This document shows, in pieces, positions 6,514-13,938 of a DNA stretch of 15,314 nucleotides; the first letter of the stretch is position 1; each line of letters starts with the position of its first letter. The notes under the pieces are model-generated. The model was not told the origin of the DNA, made no database searches, and saw only the letters and a list, made by a program, of their open reading frames with translations. A program made the position numbers and the translations under genes. Where the stretch lies: assembly GCA_964546565.1 (NCBI GenBank), contig CAZJKC010000040.1:1-15314 (forward strand), given 5' to 3'. Source of the stretch: CAG-826 sp964546565. GTDB taxonomy: Bacteria > Bacillota_I > Bacilli_A > RFN20 > CAG-826.

Positions 6514-6545
6514 AAGCGGTAATGACATGAGCTCTACCGCTTTTT
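6514..6545 (+). terminator. intrinsic terminator between csp and secA
   Basis: AAGCGGTA (6514-6521) and TACCGCTT (6535-6542) form a perfect 8-bp stem around a 13-nt loop, ending in TTTTT (6541-6545). It separates the cold-shock gene from the secA unit. The rest of the 253-nt gap up to secA holds only A+T-rich sequence and the secA promoter; no small gene was recognised. Confidence 0.8.
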
Positions 6546-6639
6546 CTTATTTACATATTTGATTCATTATTTCCTTGATTAAAAATATTTTTTATAGGAA
6601 ATAAGAACTTGTTATAAAAATTATATTTTTATATAGTTG

Positions 6640-6668
6640 TTGGAAAGTGAATGAAAATATTGTAAAAT
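6640..6668 (+). promoter_or_regulatory. secA promoter
   Basis: TTGGAA (6640-6645, 4 of 6) and TAAAAT (6663-6668, 5 of 6) are separated by 17 nt. A very A+T-rich stretch (6611-6636) upstream could act as an UP element. The -10 hexamer overlaps an ATG at 6667, which argues that this ATG is not the secA start. It probably drives secA, prfB and the YitT gene. Confidence 0.6.
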
Positions 6669-6699
6669 GTTATGGAATGGTCTGAAAGGAGAAGCAAAC

Positions 6700-9096
6700 A
6701 TGGGATTTTTAGACAAATTATTTCGCTTTGATCAAAAAGCATTAAAAAAAATAGAAAAACAAAGCCAAAATGTTTTAGCTTATGAAGAAGAAATGAGCCA
6801 TAAAACAGATGAGGAATTACGTCTCAAAACGGCCGAATTCAAAGAAAGATTAGGGCATGGTGAGACTCTGGAAGATATTAAATTTGAAGCTTTTGCGGTG
6901 GCTCGTGAGGCGGCTAAACGCGTTTTAAATCAATTTCCTTTTAAAGTACAAGTGATGGGGGCTATCGTTTTAAATCAAGGCGATGTCGCTGAAATGAGAA
7001 CTGGTGAAGGTAAAACATTAACAGCCACGATGGCTGTTTATCTTAATGCCTTAACTGGACGTGGTGTCCACGTTGTTACTGTTAACGAGTATTTAGCGCA
7101 ACGTGACGCCGAATGGATGGGACAAATTTATCGCTTTTTAGGCTTGACGGTTGGTGTTAACCTTCGGGAAAAAACGACATCAGAAAAAAAGGAAGCATAT
7201 GCTTGCGATATTACTTATACCACAAACTCGGAATTAGGCTTTGATTATCTCCGTGATAATATGGCGGTTGATGTTCATAATCGTGTATTACGAGGCTTAG
7301 TATATGCTGTTATCGATGAAGCGGATTCTATTTTAATTGATGAATCACGCACTCCACTTATTATTTCAGGTGGTTCGAAAGTTTCTGCTAATACGTATAT
7401 TATCGCTGATCGTTTTGTGAAAACATTAAAACGTGAACGTGATTTTTCATATGATGAAAAAACGAAGACTTGTGGTTTGACGGAATCAGGTGTCGATAAA
7501 GCTGAAAGGATGTTCGGTATTAAAAATTTATATTCGCCTGAGAATAATGATTTAGTACACCGCATTGTTCAAGCATTAAAAGCTAATTATGTTATGTCAC
7601 GCGATGTTGAATATATGGTTGACGCCGAAGGAGAAATTCAATTAATTGACCAATTTACAGGTCGTATTCTTAAAGGCCGTGAATATTCTGATGGTTTACA
7701 ACAAGCAATTCAAGCTAAAGAAAATGTTAAGATTAAACAAGAAACAGTTACTTTAGCCACTATTACGTATCAAAATTTCTTCCGTCTATATGAAAAATTA
7801 TCGGGTATGACCGGTACTGCCAAAACAGAAGAAGAAGAATTTAGAAAAATTTATAATATGCGTGTTATTACTATTCCCACCAATAGACCAATCGCACGTA
7901 TCGATGCCCTTGATTATATTTTTGGAAATAAAGACGCTAAGTTTAGAGCTTTAGTGAACGAAATTAAGGAGCGACATGCTTTAGGACAACCGATTTTAAT
8001 TGGCACTGTCTCGGTTGAAATGTCCGAGTTTATGGACCATTTATTAAATGAAGCCCATTTACCCCACAATGTTTTAAATGCCAAGAACCATGCTCGTGAA
8101 GCAGAAATCATTGCCCATGCTGGTGAAACAGGTGCAATTACAATTGCCACTAACATGGCCGGTCGTGGTACGGATATTAAATTAGATGAAGCAGCTCGTA
8201 AAGCTGGAGGCTTGTGTGTTTTTGGTACTGAACGTCATGAATCACGTCGTATTGATAATCAATTACGCGGTCGTTCGGGTCGTCAAGGAGACCCGGGTTT
8301 TACGCGCTTCTATATTTCTCTTGATGATGAATTGATGCGTCGTTTTGGAAGCGATAGTCTTCGTAAATATTATGAGTCAGCTGGTGATGAAGCTATTGAA
8401 AGTCGTTTAGTGCAATCGGCTATTACGAGTGCTCAAAAACGTATTGAAGGACAAAACTTTGATACCCGTAAATCCCTTTTAGATTATGATGATGTTTTAC
8501 GTAAACAAAGAGAAATAATGTATAAGAAGCGTGACAATATCTTATTTGCCGAAGATATTAATGACATGATTGTCGAATTCTTTAAACAAGCAGGTTATGC
8601 TTTGGCAAAGAAGAGTATTAATCCCAATGATTCTAGTAATGGTATTTCTGGAGCGATGTTAAAACAACAATTAGAACCTCGTTTCTTACCGGAAGGATCG
8701 ATTAATCCTAATATTTATGATGAATCAGCAGCGGAAGAAGTTGGTGAAGATATTACGGTTTTGTTATGGCGTCGTTATGAAGCGCGTCGATTAGAATGGG
8801 GTCAAGAAATGGCTGAGCGTATTGAAAGAAATTTTGCTTTACGTTGTATTGACCACAACTGGACTTCGCATATTGATACTATGGATAAATTAAGAGAAGG
8901 TATTCATTTAAGAAGTTACGCTAATACAAATCCATTACAAGATTATGTTAACGAAGGTTATCAATTGTTTGGTGATATGCTTGATGTTATTGCCATTGAA
9001 GTGGTTTTGAATCTTTTAAATGTTAAAGTTCAAATGGATAAGCCGACGGAAGATGAAAGCAATCCTTCTTCGGAAGATAGTCCTAAACAGGAATAA
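6700..9096 (+). CDS. secA: preprotein translocase motor ATPase SecA
   Basis: SecA binds preproteins and drives them through SecYEG by ATP hydrolysis. From ATG 6700 the product has 798 residues. AAGGAG lies 8 nt upstream and the N-terminus MGFLDKLF fits the family. Landmarks are Walker A GEGKT (102-106), the DEAD Walker B (206-209), the preprotein cross-linking domain (about 220-360), SGMTGTA (368-374), TNMAGRGTDIK (484-494) and LRGRSGRQGD (522-531), then the helical wing and scaffold. The C-terminus is an acidic tail rich in Ser, Glu and Pro and lacks the usual Cys/His zinc-binding motif that contacts SecB and lipid. prfB begins 5 bases after the stop. Confidence 0.98.
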   Translation: MGFLDKLFRFDQKALKKIEKQSQNVLAYEEEMSHKTDEELRLKTAEFKERLGHGETLEDIKFEAFAVAREAAKRVLNQFPFKVQVMGAIVLNQGDVAEMRTGEGKTLTATMAVYLNALTGRGVHVVTVNEYLAQRDAEWMGQIYRFLGLTVGVNLREKTTSEKKEAYACDITYTTNSELGFDYLRDNMAVDVHNRVLRGLVYAVIDEADSILIDESRTPLIISGGSKVSANTYIIADRFVKTLKRERDFSYDEKTKTCGLTESGVDKAERMFGIKNLYSPENNDLVHRIVQALKANYVMSRDVEYMVDAEGEIQLIDQFTGRILKGREYSDGLQQAIQAKENVKIKQETVTLATITYQNFFRLYEKLSGMTGTAKTEEEEFRKIYNMRVITIPTNRPIARIDALDYIFGNKDAKFRALVNEIKERHALGQPILIGTVSVEMSEFMDHLLNEAHLPHNVLNAKNHAREAEIIAHAGETGAITIATNMAGRGTDIKLDEAARKAGGLCVFGTERHESRRIDNQLRGRSGRQGDPGFTRFYISLDDELMRRFGSDSLRKYYESAGDEAIESRLVQSAITSAQKRIEGQNFDTRKSLLDYDDVLRKQREIMYKKRDNILFAEDINDMIVEFFKQAGYALAKKSINPNDSSNGISGAMLKQQLEPRFLPEGSINPNIYDESAAEEVGEDITVLLWRRYEARRLEWGQEMAERIERNFALRCIDHNWTSHIDTMDKLREGIHLRSYANTNPLQDYVNEGYQLFGDMLDVIAIEVVLNLLNVKVQMDKPTEDESNPSSEDSPKQE

Positions 9097-9100
9097 AAAC

Positions 9101-10214
9101 ATGAAAGACATATCGTTAATTAGAAGCGGGCTTAGTGAAGCTGAAAAAGTGTTACTTCAGCTTGGTGATTCACTTTGACCTACCTAAATTAAAAAAAATA
9201 ATTTTAGAAAATGAACAAAAAATGAGTGAAGCTTCTTTTTGGAATGATCAAAAGGAAGCAAAACAGGTTATGGCTCTCTTGAATGACGCTAAAGAAAAAG
9301 TTGAGCAATATGAAAATGTGGAAAATCTTTTTCATAATGTCGAGGATATCTTAGCTTTGTTATCTGATCAATTTGATAATGAAACAATTGAACTTCTCAA
9401 TGCCGAATATGATGATTTTGAAGAGCAATTAAATAAATTAAAAATGGCCATTCTTTTTAATGGACCTTTTGATAATTTAAATGCAATTTTAGAATTTCAT
9501 CCTGGAGCAGGTGGTACTGAATCACAAGATTGGGCCGATATGCTTTATCGGATGTATGTTCGTTTTGCCGAAGCTCATCGTTTTAAGATGCAATTAATTG
9601 ATTACCAAGTGGGAGATGAAGCCGGATTAAAATCGGCCACGATTATTATCAAAGGAAAAAATGCTTATGGATTATTAAAAGGAGAAAAAGGTGTTCATCG
9701 TTTGGTGCGAATATCTCCTTTTGATGCTGCCGGACGTCGTCATACTTCATTTGCGTCGGTTAACGTTATTCCTGAGTTTAAAGATGATATTGATATTGAA
9801 ATAAATGAAAATGATCTTCGTATTGATACTTATCGTTCGCAAGGAGCGGGTGGTCAAAATGTTAATAAAACGGAGTCCGCCGTTCGTATTACCCACTTGC
9901 CTACTGGCATAGTTGTATCGAGCCAAATAGAGCGGTCACAAATTCAAAATCGCGAAATTGCTATGAATATGTTAAAGGCTCATTTATATGAAAGAAAATT
10001 AGAAGAAAGAAAAGCTACAATGAATAAAATTGTTGGGGAGCAAAAAAATATCGAATGGGGATCACAAATCCGTTCATATGTTTTTTGCCCATATACGCTT
10101 GTGAAAGATCATCGAACGGAATTTCAAGAAGGGAATGTCCAAGCGGTGATGGATGGACAAATCGATGGTTTTTTATATGCTTATTTAGAAATGGAGGCCA
10201 AGAAACATGAGTAA
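9101..10214 (+). CDS. prfB: peptide chain release factor 2 (RF2), programmed +1 frameshift
   Basis: RF2 recognises UAA and UGA. Translation starts at ATG 9101 (AGGA 8 nt upstream, inside the secA end), reads 25 codons to CTT at 9173-9175, and meets an in-frame TGA at codon 26. At this CTTTGAC site ribosomes slip +1 and continue with GAC at 9177. The full product has 370 residues. The stop-reading SPF motif is at 205-207 and GGQ at 250-252, the same numbers as in E. coli RF2. A Shine-Dalgarno-like GGTGAT (9164-9169) precedes the slip site and can pair with the 16S anti-Shine-Dalgarno end. Low RF2 favours the shift, giving autoregulation. The end overlaps the next gene (ATGAGTAA). Confidence 0.96.
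9164..9179 (+). promoter_or_regulatory. prfB frameshift element
   Basis: GGTGAT (9164-9169) is followed by the slippery codon CTT (9173-9175), stop TGA (9176-9178) and C (9179). The CTT-TGA-C core is the standard RF2 site. The internal ribosome-pairing sequence corresponds to the 3' portion of the extended Shine-Dalgarno sequence, not to the AGGGGG found in E. coli. Confidence 0.93.
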
Positions 10215-11166
10215 CATTATTTTAAAAATAAAAAAGTGTTCGAAAACAAAAGGATTTCAAAGATTTTATCATTTGGCTTTCACTATTATCGGGACATTGT
10301 TTTTGACCTTTGGTATTGCAGCTTTTTTGACTCCTTATAATATTGTGACGGGCGGATTATCCGGAATTGGTATTGTTGTTCAAAATGCTTTTTTTAAGAA
10401 TAGTGATATTAATGTCGTTGATATTGTTGCGGTTATGCTGAATATTGTTACTTTTATTATTGGTTTTATTGTTCTCGGTAAGCGTTTTGCTTTTCAAACA
10501 TTTGTTTCCGTTATTGTTTACGCTATATCTCTTCCTATATTTATGCGTGTATTAAATGTTGATGAGTTAATTAAACTAGAATCTTTGAACGGGGTAAATG
10601 ATCCGCGTATGACAGCCTTATTTGCGGCGGTTTGCGGCAATGCCTTTGTGGGATTAGGATGTGCGATGACTTTATTAGTAGGAGGCTCGACGGGTGGAGT
10701 TGATGTTATTGCTGTAGTATGGCAAAAGTATTTCCACTTAAAGTGTTCGACCGGAACATTCATTTTAGATTCCACGGTTATTATTTGTGGCTTAATTGCT
10801 TCTCGTGATGTAGCCTTAACCATTGTTGGTATAATAGGTGCCTTTACCAATGCTACGATTATTGATCGTATTTTATTGGGTACTTCTAAGTCGTTTATTG
10901 CTTCTATTATCTCGGATAAGTATCAAGAAATAACGGATTTTGTAATTCGGGAACTAGATCGTAGTACAACAATTATTGACGCCATCGGAGGTTATACCAA
11001 AGATAACAAAAAGATGATTCAAGTGGTTTTCGGTCGCAAGGAATATACACAGTTGATTGATTGTATTAAAAAAATAGATCCCCAGGCTTTTGTATCAATA
11101 ACTCAAGCTCATGAGATAACGGGTGAAGGATTCCGCTCTTTAGTGGATGAAAAAGAAAAGAAATAA
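10207..11166 (+). CDS. YitT/DUF2179 family membrane protein
   Basis: YitT-family proteins are multi-pass membrane proteins of unknown biochemical function, common in several copies in Firmicutes. This 319-residue member has a basic N-terminus and about six membrane segments (near 22-42, 45-61, 71-91, 97-115, 136-158 and 183-222). The family glycine motifs TGGLSGIG (48-55) and GGSTGGVD (159-166) are present. The C-terminal part is a soluble DUF2179 domain (about 224-300) ending near EGFRSL. The start overlaps the prfB stop by 8 nt, with GGAGG at 9 nt. A YitT-family gene (yvjA) also lies next to prfB in B. subtilis, so the neighbourhood is conserved, although no functional link is known. Confidence 0.9.
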   Translation: MSNIILKIKKCSKTKGFQRFYHLAFTIIGTLFLTFGIAAFLTPYNIVTGGLSGIGIVVQNAFFKNSDINVVDIVAVMLNIVTFIIGFIVLGKRFAFQTFVSVIVYAISLPIFMRVLNVDELIKLESLNGVNDPRMTALFAAVCGNAFVGLGCAMTLLVGGSTGGVDVIAVVWQKYFHLKCSTGTFILDSTVIICGLIASRDVALTIVGIIGAFTNATIIDRILLGTSKSFIASIISDKYQEITDFVIRELDRSTTIIDAIGGYTKDNKKMIQVVFGRKEYTQLIDCIKKIDPQAFVSITQAHEITGEGFRSLVDEKEKK

Positions 11167-11188
11167 GAATTACTAATTAATTGATGGT

Positions 11189-11194
11189 TATAAT
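11189..11194 (+). promoter_or_regulatory. candidate uvrB promoter -10
   Basis: A perfect TATAAT lies in the gap before uvrB. No convincing -35 is found at 16-18 nt. If used, transcription would start near 11201 and give a leader of about 50 nt with the inverted repeat 11204-11218 at its 5' end. Confidence 0.4.
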
Positions 11195-11203
11195 TAAAAC
11201 ATA

Positions 11204-11218
11204 AATGATTCAATCATT
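11204..11218. repeat. perfect inverted repeat at the uvrB start region
   Basis: AATGATT (11204-11210) and AATCATT (11212-11218) are exact reverse complements around one base. A one-base spacer cannot form an RNA loop without losing inner pairs, so it looks more like a protein-binding dyad than a hairpin. It lies about 10 nt downstream of the TATAAT, where a repressor would block transcription. It does not resemble the B. subtilis LexA box (GAAC-N4-GTTC). Confidence 0.45.
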
Positions 11219-11249
11219 AAATATGAGCAAGGAAGAAGTGTGCAAAAAT

Positions 11250-13238
11250 ATGGAAGAAAAATTTGTTTTAGAATCCAATTATTCGCCTACTGGTGATCAG
11301 CCTTCCGCAATTGAAAAGTTAGTAGCGGGTATTAATGAAGGCAAAACTTTTCAAGTTCTTTTAGGCGCGACTGGAACAGGAAAAACTTTTACTATTGCTA
11401 ATGTTATTAATGAAGTCCAAAAGCCGACTTTAGTGATTGTTCATAATAAGACGCTTGCGGGACAATTATATGCGGAATTTAAAGAATTATTTCCTCATAA
11501 TCGAGTTGAATATTTTGTCTCTAATTTCGATTTTTATCAACCTGAGGCTTATCTTCCAAAGTCTGATACCTATATTGATAAGAATGCAGTTATGAATGAT
11601 GAAATTGAAATGATGCGATGCTCCGCGATTAATTCTATATTAGAAAGAAAAGATACTATTGTTGTGGCTTCTGTAGCGTCTATTTATGGGTTGACTGATC
11701 CCGATGAGTATCGTAGTTTAGCTTTCAACTTGCGGGTTGGTGAAACGATTGAACGGGACAAATTATTTAAATCTCTTGTTGAAAGTCAATATAAAAGAAA
11801 TGATTTAGATACAAAACCAGGTACTTTTCGTGTACGGGGCGATATTATTGAAATTTGCCCGGCCTCAACCAATGAATACATTATTAAAGTGGATACTTTT
11901 GGTGATGAAATTGAAAGTATTGCTCTTGTCGATCCTTTGACCGGGGAAATAAAGCATACGTATCAAACATATCCTGTTTTTCCTGCTTATGGACACGTTT
12001 CTTCGCGTGAAAGATTATTACATGCCTGTGAGACAATTCGTCTTGAAATGCTTGACCGTTTAACATATTTTCATGAAAATCAAAAATACTTAGAAGAACA
12101 ACGCTTAGAAATGCGTACTAAACAAGATATCGAATCACTTGAAGAATTTGGCATGTGCCCAGGTATAGAAAATTATTCACGGCATATTGATGGGCGCCAA
12201 GTTGGGGAAAAGCCCTATACGCTTCTTGATTATTTTCCTAAGGACTTTTTATTAGTGGTTGATGAATCACATGTTACTTTTTCACAAGTAAGAGGAATGT
12301 ATAATGGTGATCGTTCACGAAAAGCAACTTTGGTTGAATATGGATTTAGATTACCGTCAGCATTAGATAATAGGCCCTTAAAGTTTGATGAATTTGAAGG
12401 AATGATTCATCAAGTGATTTGTACTTCAGCGACTCCAGGGGATTATGAATTAGGTAAAACGGATGGTGAAGTGGTCGAACAAATCATTCGACCAACCGGT
12501 TTATTAGATCCTATTATTGAAGTTCGTCCGACTAAAGGTCAAATTGACGACCTTATGGAAGAAATAAGACAACGCGTCAATAAAAATCAAAGAGTTATGA
12601 TTGTTACTTTAACAATTCGTATGGCTGAAGATTTAACAAATTATCTAAAAGAAAGAGGCTTTAAAGTAGCCTATTTACATAATGAAACGAAAACTTTGGA
12701 AAGAACAGAAATCATTTATCAGTTACGGAAAGGTAAATATAATATTTTAGTAGGTATTAATCTTTTAAGAGAAGGTTTAGATATACCAGAAGTATCTTTA
12801 ATTACGATTCTTGATGCTGATAAAGAAGGCTTTTTACGTTCAACACGTTCTTTAATTCAAATTATCGGAAGAGCGGCACGTAATGCAGAAGGTAAAGTTA
12901 TTATGTATGCGGATCGTATGACGGATTCTATGAAAACGGCCATTGCGGAGACTGATCGTCGCCGTAAAGTTCAACAGGCTTATAATGAAGAGCATCATAT
13001 TATTCCTAAAACTATTATTAAAGAGATACGTTTACCGATAAAAAATGAAGATCAAGTATGGGATAATTTAGAAAATAAACATAAGACAAAAGGTAAAAAA
13101 TCATCTAAAGATTTGAAACGTGATATTCAGTTATTAGAAAAAGAAATGCGCCAAGCCGCCAAAGAATTTGATTACGAAAGAGCGGCGACGTTACGCGATT
13201 TATTATTTGAATTAAAAGCCGAATTAGGAGATTATTAA
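11250..13238 (+). CDS. uvrB: excinuclease ABC subunit B (UvrB)
   Basis: UvrB verifies damage in nucleotide excision repair after loading by UvrA, and then recruits UvrC. From ATG 11250 the product has 662 residues. Walker A GATGTGKT falls at 39-46, the same numbers as in E. coli, which supports this start; AAGGAAGAAGTG lies upstream. Other features are DESHV, the SATPG motif, LLREGLDIPEVS, QIIGRAARN, and a C-terminal UVR domain that binds UvrC. The beta-hairpin segment that normally reads SYYDYYQPEAY reads SNFDFYQPEAY (91-101), so three of the four tyrosines at 92, 93, 95 and 96 are replaced. uvrA does not follow directly, unlike in B. subtilis. The next gene begins 1 nt after the stop. Confidence 0.97.
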   Translation: MEEKFVLESNYSPTGDQPSAIEKLVAGINEGKTFQVLLGATGTGKTFTIANVINEVQKPTLVIVHNKTLAGQLYAEFKELFPHNRVEYFVSNFDFYQPEAYLPKSDTYIDKNAVMNDEIEMMRCSAINSILERKDTIVVASVASIYGLTDPDEYRSLAFNLRVGETIERDKLFKSLVESQYKRNDLDTKPGTFRVRGDIIEICPASTNEYIIKVDTFGDEIESIALVDPLTGEIKHTYQTYPVFPAYGHVSSRERLLHACETIRLEMLDRLTYFHENQKYLEEQRLEMRTKQDIESLEEFGMCPGIENYSRHIDGRQVGEKPYTLLDYFPKDFLLVVDESHVTFSQVRGMYNGDRSRKATLVEYGFRLPSALDNRPLKFDEFEGMIHQVICTSATPGDYELGKTDGEVVEQIIRPTGLLDPIIEVRPTKGQIDDLMEEIRQRVNKNQRVMIVTLTIRMAEDLTNYLKERGFKVAYLHNETKTLERTEIIYQLRKGKYNILVGINLLREGLDIPEVSLITILDADKEGFLRSTRSLIQIIGRAARNAEGKVIMYADRMTDSMKTAIAETDRRRKVQQAYNEEHHIIPKTIIKEIRLPIKNEDQVWDNLENKHKTKGKKSSKDLKRDIQLLEKEMRQAAKEFDYERAATLRDLLFELKAELGDY

Positions 13239-13239
13239 A

Positions 13240-13917
13240 ATGAAGTTTGAAAAAGTAATAATGTTTAAAAATGAAAAAAAAGAAGGATATAACCAAAAGC
13301 AATTGGTACAAACATATGATTACGATCATCCTGCTAAAGCTTTAATGCTCAAGCAAGTATTTTTCATTCTTGGTTGTGTTGTTTTTGCTCTTTCCTTAGT
13401 TAGTTACATTTTTGATGTTATATTTCAAGAAGGGAAAAACATCTTTCCTTATGGCTTTTCTATTTTATCTATTATTGGCATATTATCAGTCATTTTATTA
13501 CCAGTTGAATTATATCGCAATAAAGATAATGTCATTAACTATCCTCTTGATAAAGTGTCAAAAAGTCATGCTAAAAAATGTCCGAAAAGATTTATTTTTA
13601 TGACATTATTTGTTATACTAAATCTTGCAGGACGTCTAGTTATTGCAATATTAACACCTCATAATGGTGATGTGTGGAATTCTCATCTTGAGATTGCCTG
13701 GACTCAGGTAGCGATTTATTTTTTAATGACAATTTTTATGCTATTTATCGTCATCCGCTACTGGATATTAAACGCCAAAGAATTTCATCTTAAAGAAAAA
13801 CCAGCGATTGAAACAGGATATATCGCGCGGGACTTGATTCGTGAATTAAGTCCATTTTCATGGATTTTTCTTGTTTTGTTAATGATTATGATGTTCTTCA
13901 TTACTTTATTAATATAG
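13240..13917 (+). CDS. five-helix membrane protein of unknown function
   Basis: I do not recognise this family. The 225-residue protein has a charged, hydrophilic N-terminus (1-35) and five likely membrane helices (about 38-60, 70-91, 117-138, 153-176 and 205-225). A basic loop carries KSHAKKCPKR (108-117), and a charged stretch lies between helices 4 and 5 (178-203). The last helix runs to the C-terminus with no tail. No enzyme or transporter motif is visible. ATG follows AGGAG at 9 nt and comes one base after the uvrB stop, so it is co-transcribed with uvrB. The DUF2130 gene follows after 21 nt. Composition resembles its neighbours. Confidence 0.75.
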   Translation: MKFEKVIMFKNEKKEGYNQKQLVQTYDYDHPAKALMLKQVFFILGCVVFALSLVSYIFDVIFQEGKNIFPYGFSILSIIGILSVILLPVELYRNKDNVINYPLDKVSKSHAKKCPKRFIFMTLFVILNLAGRLVIAILTPHNGDVWNSHLEIAWTQVAIYFLMTIFMLFIVIRYWILNAKEFHLKEKPAIETGYIARDLIRELSPFSWIFLVLLMIMMFFITLLI

Positions 13918-13938
13918 AAGCAAAGGAGCTAGACTAAA

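Noticed and set aside
6667..6699. secA start at ATG 6667, 11 codons upstream
   Set aside because: That ATG overlaps the -10 hexamer and has no ribosome site. ATG 6700 has AAGGAG at 8 nt and gives the family N-terminus MGFLDKLF.
9135..9176. prfB start at GTG 9135 in the downstream frame
   Set aside because: It would give an unrelated N-terminus. The upstream frame plus the CTTTGAC shift gives the normal RF2 N-terminus and numbering.
10518..10850. 110-residue minus-strand ORF within the YitT gene
   Set aside because: It is antisense to a well-supported gene, with low-complexity composition reflecting its codons. The minus-strand ORFs at 7275-7565, 7914-8156, 2767-3018 and 3639-3896 were rejected on the same grounds.
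11205..11249. uvrB start at ATG 11205
   Set aside because: There is no ribosome site, it lies only about 4 nt after the likely transcription start, and it would shift Walker A from the usual residues 39-46.
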